A stretch of 64,000 bases of DNA, taken from contig NZ_FNFU01000014.1 in assembly GCF_900101115.1 (NCBI RefSeq), positions 1-64,000 of the forward strand, given 5' to 3'. Within the stretch, counting starts at the first letter, position 1, and every line of letters starts with the position of its first letter. The notes below the pieces were generated by a model that worked only from the letters and a program-made list of their open reading frames with translations, made no database searches and was not told the DNA's origin. This DNA is from Cryobacterium psychrotolerans (GTDB lineage: Bacteria > Actinomycetota > Actinomycetes > Actinomycetales > Microbacteriaceae). The position numbers were made by a program, and so were the translations under genes. Positions 59,659 to 64,000 of this stretch are shown here, in pieces.

Positions 59659-61208
59659 AACTCCGGCTGCTCGCCAATCTCTTCCGGCGTAGTCCCTGGC
59701 AGGTCGTGGGGATCGCGGTGGGCCTCCTCTACGGGCTGGCCCTGGCGGTGGGAATTGTCGTCGTGCTGGTGGGCCTGCGTTCTGTGGGCGATGCGGCCCT
59801 GGTGCGCGACGGGATGATCGTCGCCGGGTCCCTGGTCGTGCTCGGTTTCTTCCTGGTGCCGCTGGTCTTCGGTGTGGACGACAGCATGGACCCGCGCGCG
59901 TTCGCCGTGCTCGGCATCCCGAATCGCCGGCTGTCGCTGGGCCTGGCGGTGTCCGCGCTCCTCGGGGTGCCGGCGATCGTGCTCACGATCGTGCTGCTCG
60001 GCACGGTGGTGACCTGGTCCCGCGGAGTGATGGAGACGCTGCTCGCGCTGGTCGCCGCTGCGCTGCTGCTGGCGACCTGCACCCTGGCCGCCAGAGTGAG
60101 CACGTCGATCGCGGCATTCCTGCTGGCCACACGACGGTCGCGGGAGTTCACCGGAATCGTCGGAGTGCTCCTCCTCGTCATGATCTCGCCCCTGGTCATC
60201 CTCCTGCTCAATGTCGACTGGGGTCGGGACGGCGTCGCGGTGCTCGGCGGCCTCGGCGGCATCCTCGGCTGGACGCCCCTGGGAGCCGGCTGGTCGGTGC
60301 CGGGAGATGCCGCGACGGGGCAGTGGGGCGCCGCGTTCCTCAAGCTGCTCATTGCCGCTGCCGTGGTCTATCTGCTCTGGCTTGCCTGGCAGGCGCTGGT
60401 GGCGAAGATGCTCGTCACACCCGGACGCGAGGCGCAGGTCAGGAACTACGGTGGACTCGGCTGGTTCGATCGCCTGCCGCCGAACTCCGTCGGGGCGATT
60501 GCCGCGCGCAGCCTCACCTACTGGGGTCGTGACTCCCGCTACTGGGTCTCGCTGGTGATGATCCCCGTCGTGCCCGTGCTGGCCGTCATACCGCTGTCGA
60601 TCGCCGGAGTCCCCGGCGAATACCTGGCCCTCCTGCCGGTGCCGCTGATGTGCGTGTTCCTGGGCTGGGCGACGCACAACGACGTCGCCTTCGACAGCAC
60701 CGCCGTCTGGCTGCACGTGGTGTCGGGCACCCGGGGAACCGCCGACCGGGTCGGCCGGCTCATCCCGGTGCTCCTCGTCGGTATTCCGCTGATCGGATTC
60801 GGATCCGCCATCAGCATCTTCCTGCACGGCGATTGGAGCGTGCTCCCGTCGATGCTCGGCGTGAGCACCAGCATCCTGCTGTCGGGCCTCGGGTTCTCCA
60901 GCTTCACCTCCGCCCGCTTCCCGTACCCGGCCACGAAGCCGGGCGACAGCCCGTTCTCCCAGCCGCAATCGTCGGATACCACGGCTGCGTTGATCCAGTC
61001 GCTCACCTTCATCGGCGCGATCTTGCTGTCGCTGCCGGCGATCATCATGGGTCTGCTGGGAATCTTCTCCGATCCCGTCTGGCATCTGCCGGCCCTGTTC
61101 TGGGGCCTCGGCATCGGTGTCAGCGCCCTCGTCGCGGGTGTCTGGCTGGGCGCGCGCACCTTCGAACGCCGTGGTCCCGAGATCCTCGCCTCGGCGCTTC
61201 GTGCCTGA
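59634..61208 (+). CDS. ABC-2-like permease, multi-pass membrane protein
   Basis: 524 residues with about 12 membrane segments (for example 19-45, 58-80, 100-125, 130-150, 170-195 and pairs after 300). ATG 59634 lies within the end of the ATPase gene (25-nt overlap), so the pair is one transporter. RSLTYWGRDSRYWVSL in the middle is typical of actinobacterial ABC exporter permeases. Substrate unknown. Confidence 0.85.
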   Translation: MVAQFLGLKLRLLANLFRRSPWQVVGIAVGLLYGLALAVGIVVVLVGLRSVGDAALVRDGMIVAGSLVVLGFFLVPLVFGVDDSMDPRAFAVLGIPNRRLSLGLAVSALLGVPAIVLTIVLLGTVVTWSRGVMETLLALVAAALLLATCTLAARVSTSIAAFLLATRRSREFTGIVGVLLLVMISPLVILLLNVDWGRDGVAVLGGLGGILGWTPLGAGWSVPGDAATGQWGAAFLKLLIAAAVVYLLWLAWQALVAKMLVTPGREAQVRNYGGLGWFDRLPPNSVGAIAARSLTYWGRDSRYWVSLVMIPVVPVLAVIPLSIAGVPGEYLALLPVPLMCVFLGWATHNDVAFDSTAVWLHVVSGTRGTADRVGRLIPVLLVGIPLIGFGSAISIFLHGDWSVLPSMLGVSTSILLSGLGFSSFTSARFPYPATKPGDSPFSQPQSSDTTAALIQSLTFIGAILLSLPAIIMGLLGIFSDPVWHLPALFWGLGIGVSALVAGVWLGARTFERRGPEILASALRA

Positions 61209-61247
61209 CCCGACGCCGCACGCATGGCCACAGCCTCGCGGCTGTTT

Positions 61248-61259
61248 TAGACTGGGCGC
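61248..61259 (+). promoter_or_regulatory. Candidate leaderless promoter of the DUF3039 gene
   Basis: TAGACT (61248-61253), six bases, then ATG 61260. Confidence 0.5.
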
Positions 61260-61544
61260 ATGACTGACTTTCGCGCGAGCATCGCAGAACCAGGCCAGCC
61301 CGGCGGCGGAACGTCGACGCTGGATCGTGAGCTCGAGGAGCTCATCAAGCAGGAACAGATTGAACCGGGCGACCACGAGCGCTTCTCGCACTACGTGCCC
61401 AAGGACAAGATCCTTGAATCGGCCATGACCGGCAAGCCGGTGCGCGCGCTGTGCGGCAAGAAGTGGCTGCCGGGGCGCGACCCGGAGAAGTTCCCGGTCT
61501 GCCCGACCTGCAAGGCCATCTACGAAAAGATGAAGGCCAAGTAA
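61260..61544 (+). CDS. DUF3039 family protein
   Basis: 94 residues. The core RFSHYVPKDKILESAMTGKP, VRALCGKKWLPGRDP and FPVCPTCKAIYE matches DUF3039 of actinobacteria. The Cys in ALCGK and the CPTC pair could bind zinc. Function unknown. It converges on pncB with only 12 bp between. Confidence 0.9.
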   Translation: MTDFRASIAEPGQPGGGTSTLDRELEELIKQEQIEPGDHERFSHYVPKDKILESAMTGKPVRALCGKKWLPGRDPEKFPVCPTCKAIYEKMKAK

Positions 61545-61556
61545 CGCCGCACCCGG

Positions 61557-62879
61557 CTACCGGTACGAGGTGGGGATGACGGCCTCGCCGCGCCCCAGCC
61601 GGAACGCCTCGATCGGCAGTTCCTGCATCACGGAGGCGTTGTGCGCCCTGGCCCGCTGCGTGCCCGAGGCTCCCACGTACCGTTCGTCGACCTCGCCATC
61701 GGTGATGAACGGCACGAGCAGCCCCCGTTCCACGCCCTCGCGCTGGGCGTCGTCGACGTCGCCGGACGGCTCGGCACCGACCAGGATGACCTCCTCGCGC
61801 GCGGTGCCGCCCCCGTCGAGCAGGCGCACGGCGTTCTTGCGTCCCCCCACCGACACCTTGCCGATCGAGGTCTTGGCCACGGACATCCACGGTCCGGCGT
61901 CATCCCGCCGGGCGACGAGCTTGTAGACCATTCCCGCCGCCGGCGCTCCCGATCCGGTGACAACGGACGTGCCCACGCCGAACGCGTCGACCGGGGAACC
62001 GGAGAGGGCGGCTATCGCGTATTCGTCGAGGTCGCTGGTGACGGTGATCGTCGTGTTCACGGCGCCGAGCGAGTCGAGTTGCGCGCGGGCGGCGGCCGCC
62101 ACGGTCGGCAGGTCCCCGGAGTCGATGCGGATGGCGCCCAGCCCGGTGCCGGCCACCCGCACGGCCAGTTCGATGCCGCGGGAGATGTCATACGTGTCCA
62201 CGAGCAGGGTTGTGGCGCTCCCGAAGGCGTCGACCTGGGCGCGGAAAGCGTCTTCCTCGGTGTCGTGGAGCAGGGTGAAGGAATGCGCCGCCGTGCCCAT
62301 GGTCGGGATGCCCCAGGTGCGCCCGGCCTCGAGGTTGCTGGTCGACGCGAAGCCGGCGATGTACGCGGCGCGGGCAGCGGCGACCGCCGCGTGTTCGTTG
62401 GCGCGCCGGGAGCCCATCTCGGCGATCGGACGCCCGAGGCTCACGGAGACCATCCGGGCGGCCGCGCTGGCGACCGACGTGTCGTAGTTGAGAGTGCTCA
62501 GGACGAGCGTCTCCAGGATGACGGCTTCCGCGAAGGTGCCGTCCACCACGAGCAGCGGCGAGCCCGGGAAGTAGGCTTCGCCCTCCTGGTACCCCCAGAC
62601 GTTGCCGCTGAACGAGTAGTCGGCCAGCCAGTCGAGGGTGGGCGCGCGCACGACGTCATGCTCCCGCAGCCAGTCGAGTTCGGCATCCGTGAACCGGAAA
62701 TCGCGGATGAGCTCGAGCAGCCGGCCGGTGCCGGCGACGATGCCGTACCGACGTCCGTTCGGCAGGCGCCGCGCGAACGTCTCGAACATGCATTCTCGAT
62801 CGGCGGTGCCGCTCTGAATGGCGGCGTCCACCATCGTGAGTTCGTAGCGGTCGGTGCGGAATGCTGGGGACTCGATCAC
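61557..62879 (-). CDS. pncB: Nicotinate phosphoribosyltransferase
   Basis: 440 residues. It salvages nicotinate to nicotinate mononucleotide. Typical stretches are [59 protein letters not shown], the PRPP region [13 protein letters not shown] and [13 protein letters not shown]. Start GTG 62879 with TAGGCT seven bases upstream. It complements the nadABC pathway elsewhere in the window. Confidence 0.94.
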   Translation of the reverse strand: MIESPAFRTDRYELTMVDAAIQSGTADRECMFETFARRLPNGRRYGIVAGTGRLLELIRDFRFTDAELDWLREHDVVRAPTLDWLADYSFSGNVWGYQEGEAYFPGSPLLVVDGTFAEAVILETLVLSTLNYDTSVASAAARMVSVSLGRPIAEMGSRRANEHAAVAAARAAYIAGFASTSNLEAGRTWGIPTMGTAAHSFTLLHDTEEDAFRAQVDAFGSATTLLVDTYDISRGIELAVRVAGTGLGAIRIDSGDLPTVAAAARAQLDSLGAVNTTITVTSDLDEYAIAALSGSPVDAFGVGTSVVTGSGAPAAGMVYKLVARRDDAGPWMSVAKTSIGKVSVGGRKNAVRLLDGGGTAREEVILVGAEPSGDVDDAQREGVERGLLVPFITDGEVDERYVGASGTQRARAHNASVMQELPIEAFRLGRGEAVIPTSYR

Positions 62880-62892
62880 GCGGCACAGCCTA
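62880..62892 (-). promoter_or_regulatory. Candidate leaderless promoter of pncB
   Basis: Minus-strand TAGGCT (62892-62887), seven bases, then GTG 62879. Confidence 0.5.
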
Positions 62893-62937
62893 TCGGCCTC
62901 GGCCGGGCAGACACAGCCCGGCCGGAGCCCACGCCAC

Positions 62938-62951
62938 TAAGGTTGTTTGAC
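62938..62951 (+). promoter_or_regulatory. Candidate short-leader promoter of murI
   Basis: TAAGGT (62938-62943), eight bases, then GTG 62952. Confidence 0.4.
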
Positions 62952-63821
62952 GTGACGGATGCACCGATTGGAATTTTCGACTCCGGCGTGGGCGGCCTGT
63001 CTGTCGCCCGGGCGATCAAGGACCAGCTTCCGGGCGAATCGCTCCTCTATATCGGCGACACGGCGCATTCTCCCTACGGGCCGAAGAAGATAGCGGATGT
63101 GCGCCAGTTCGCCCTCAACGTGCTCGACGACCTCGTGGCCCAGGACGTCAAGATGCTCGTGATCGCCTGCAACACCGCTTCCGCGGCCATGCTGCGGGAT
63201 GCCCGTGAACGGTACAGCGTGCCGGTGATCGAGGTCATCCAGCCGGCCGTCCGACGGGCGGTCGGCACCACGCGCAACAAACGGGTCGGGGTGATCGGCA
63301 CGGTGGGCACCGTCAACTCCCTCGCCTACGAGGATGCGTTCGCCGCCGCCACCGACATCCGTCTGTTCACCCAGGCCTGCCCGCGATTCGTCGAGTTCGT
63401 CGAGGCCGGCGTGACGACCGGCGACGAGGTGCTCGCGGTTGCCGAGGAATACCTGGCGCCGCTCCGAGACTCCGGCGTCGACACCCTCGTGCTGGGCTGC
63501 ACCCACTATCCGTTCCTGCGCGGCGCGATCTCCTATGTGATGGGCGACGCCGTGACCCTGGTCTCCAGCGACACCGAGACGGCGAACGATGTGTACCGGA
63601 CCCTCGTGAGCCAGGGCCTGGAGCGCGATGCGCCTGGCCCGCCCACCTATCGGTACGAGGCGACCGGTGACAGCGCCGAGGAGTTCCTCGCCCTGGCCCA
63701 CCGCCTGATCGGCCCGGAGATCTCCAGGGTCGACCTCATCGAGACCGGCTCCATCAGCCTCAGTGAACTTGCCGAGTTCGCCGCTTTTCAGAATCAAGCT
63801 ACCCCCAAGGAGAACTCGTGA
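62952..63821 (+). CDS. murI: Glutamate racemase
   Basis: 289 residues. It makes D-glutamate for peptidoglycan. [17 protein letters not shown] at the N-terminus, [11 protein letters not shown], the first catalytic Cys C73 in IACNTASA and the second in [11 protein letters not shown] 62952 gives the family N-terminus; the frame is open upstream only because it runs antisense to pncB. It overlaps rph by 4 nt (GTGA). Confidence 0.95.
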   Translation: MTDAPIGIFDSGVGGLSVARAIKDQLPGESLLYIGDTAHSPYGPKKIADVRQFALNVLDDLVAQDVKMLVIACNTASAAMLRDARERYSVPVIEVIQPAVRRAVGTTRNKRVGVIGTVGTVNSLAYEDAFAAATDIRLFTQACPRFVEFVEAGVTTGDEVLAVAEEYLAPLRDSGVDTLVLGCTHYPFLRGAISYVMGDAVTLVSSDTETANDVYRTLVSQGLERDAPGPPTYRYEATGDSAEEFLALAHRLIGPEISRVDLIETGSISLSELAEFAAFQNQATPKENS

Positions 63822-64000
63822 GCGACACCCTGCGCGCCGACGGACGCACCACCGACCAGCTTCGCGAGGTCACGATCGAACGCGGCTGGAGCGACCAGGC
63901 CGAAGGTTCGGCGCTGATCTCCTACGGGCGCACCAAGGTGCTCTGCACGGCCTCCTTCACCAACGGCGTGCCCCGCTGGATGGCCGGCAAGGGCAAGGGC
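63818..64000 (+). CDS. rph: Ribonuclease PH, 5' part (runs off right edge)
   Basis: 61 codons visible: [37 protein letters not shown] and [10 protein letters not shown] then [11 protein letters not shown], the N-terminal part of the phosphate-dependent 3' exonuclease that trims tRNA ends. GTG 63818 after AAGGAGAACTC, overlapping the murI stop. The murI-rph order is common in actinobacteria. Confidence 0.93.
   Translation, partial: MSDTLRADGRTTDQLREVTIERGWSDQAEGSALISYGRTKVLCTASFTNGVPRWMAGKGKG

Overview
This is 64 kb of very GC-rich chromosomal DNA from an actinobacterium, most likely a member of the Microbacteriaceae (Cryobacterium/Leifsonia-like). The assignment rests on protein families rather than a database search: mycothiol-dependent enzyme family, DUF3107, DUF3039, a DUF7882-like protein, UPF0182, AdnA/AdnB instead of RecBCD, and many promoters of the form TAGGCT placed 6-7 nt before a start codon (leaderless messages). 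The left half keeps the gene order known from Mycobacterium tuberculosis around Rv3211-Rv3193c: DEAD helicase, ferritin-like protein, DUF3107, adnA, adnB, nudC, uvrD2, DUF2342 metalloprotease-like protein, PDZ-Lon protein and UPF0182, with a few local insertions (a degenerate phosphotransferase and a TOMM-precursor-binding-like protein).

Layout. 1-460: start of an IS30-type transposase that runs off the left edge, half of a palindromic repeat, and a 13-bp tandem array at the 3' end of a Pro-aminopeptidase gene. 451-7601: pepP, an EEP-type phosphohydrolase, a PHP phosphoesterase, a DEAD-box helicase, a ferritin-like protein and two small genes. 7700-24939: the DNA-repair/NAD block adnA-adnB-nudC-uvrD2 and the Rv3195-3193c-like genes. 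25102-30210: initiator tRNA-Met, MMPL and AtoE transporters, maleylpyruvate-isomerase-like protein. 30307-36232: the NAD de novo operon nrtR-nadA-nadB-nadC-cysteine desulfurase, with a duplicated GTCAnnnTGAC operator candidate in front of nrtR. 36349-40769: two-component system followed by a GT39-type mannosyltransferase and polyprenol-phosphate mannosyltransferase. 40917-49328: assorted metabolic genes, a DUF7882-like gene, a secreted lipoprotein/PKD-like pair and an HtrA protease. 49465-57827: a cell-surface polymer locus (two GT2 glycosyltransferases, an unusual CDP-alcohol phosphatidyltransferase, a TagB/TagF-like polymerase, a TagGH-like ABC exporter, a LicC-like nucleotidyltransferase). 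58087-61208: an ABC exporter whose ATPase carries a long histone-H1-like (AAKS)n tail. 61260-64000: DUF3039, pncB, murI and the start of rph. NAD metabolism recurs in the window: nudC, nrtR-nadABC and pncB.

The most interesting non-coding signal is a set of intergenic palindromes. At least eight copies belong to three or four sequence types whose stems differ in sequence but stay paired, often around an 11-nt loop. They sit at gene 3' ends, and one type is found only between convergent genes. One copy appears to have been split by the IS30 element. A different repeat has been captured in the coding sequence of nadA as the peptide VVEPVETP. The best protein-level oddities are the H1-tailed ABC ATPase, the CDP-alcohol phosphatidyltransferase with the last catalytic Asp replaced by His, the TOMM-like orphan that overlaps uvrD2 by 137 bp, and the 9-bp repeat expansion inside adnB.
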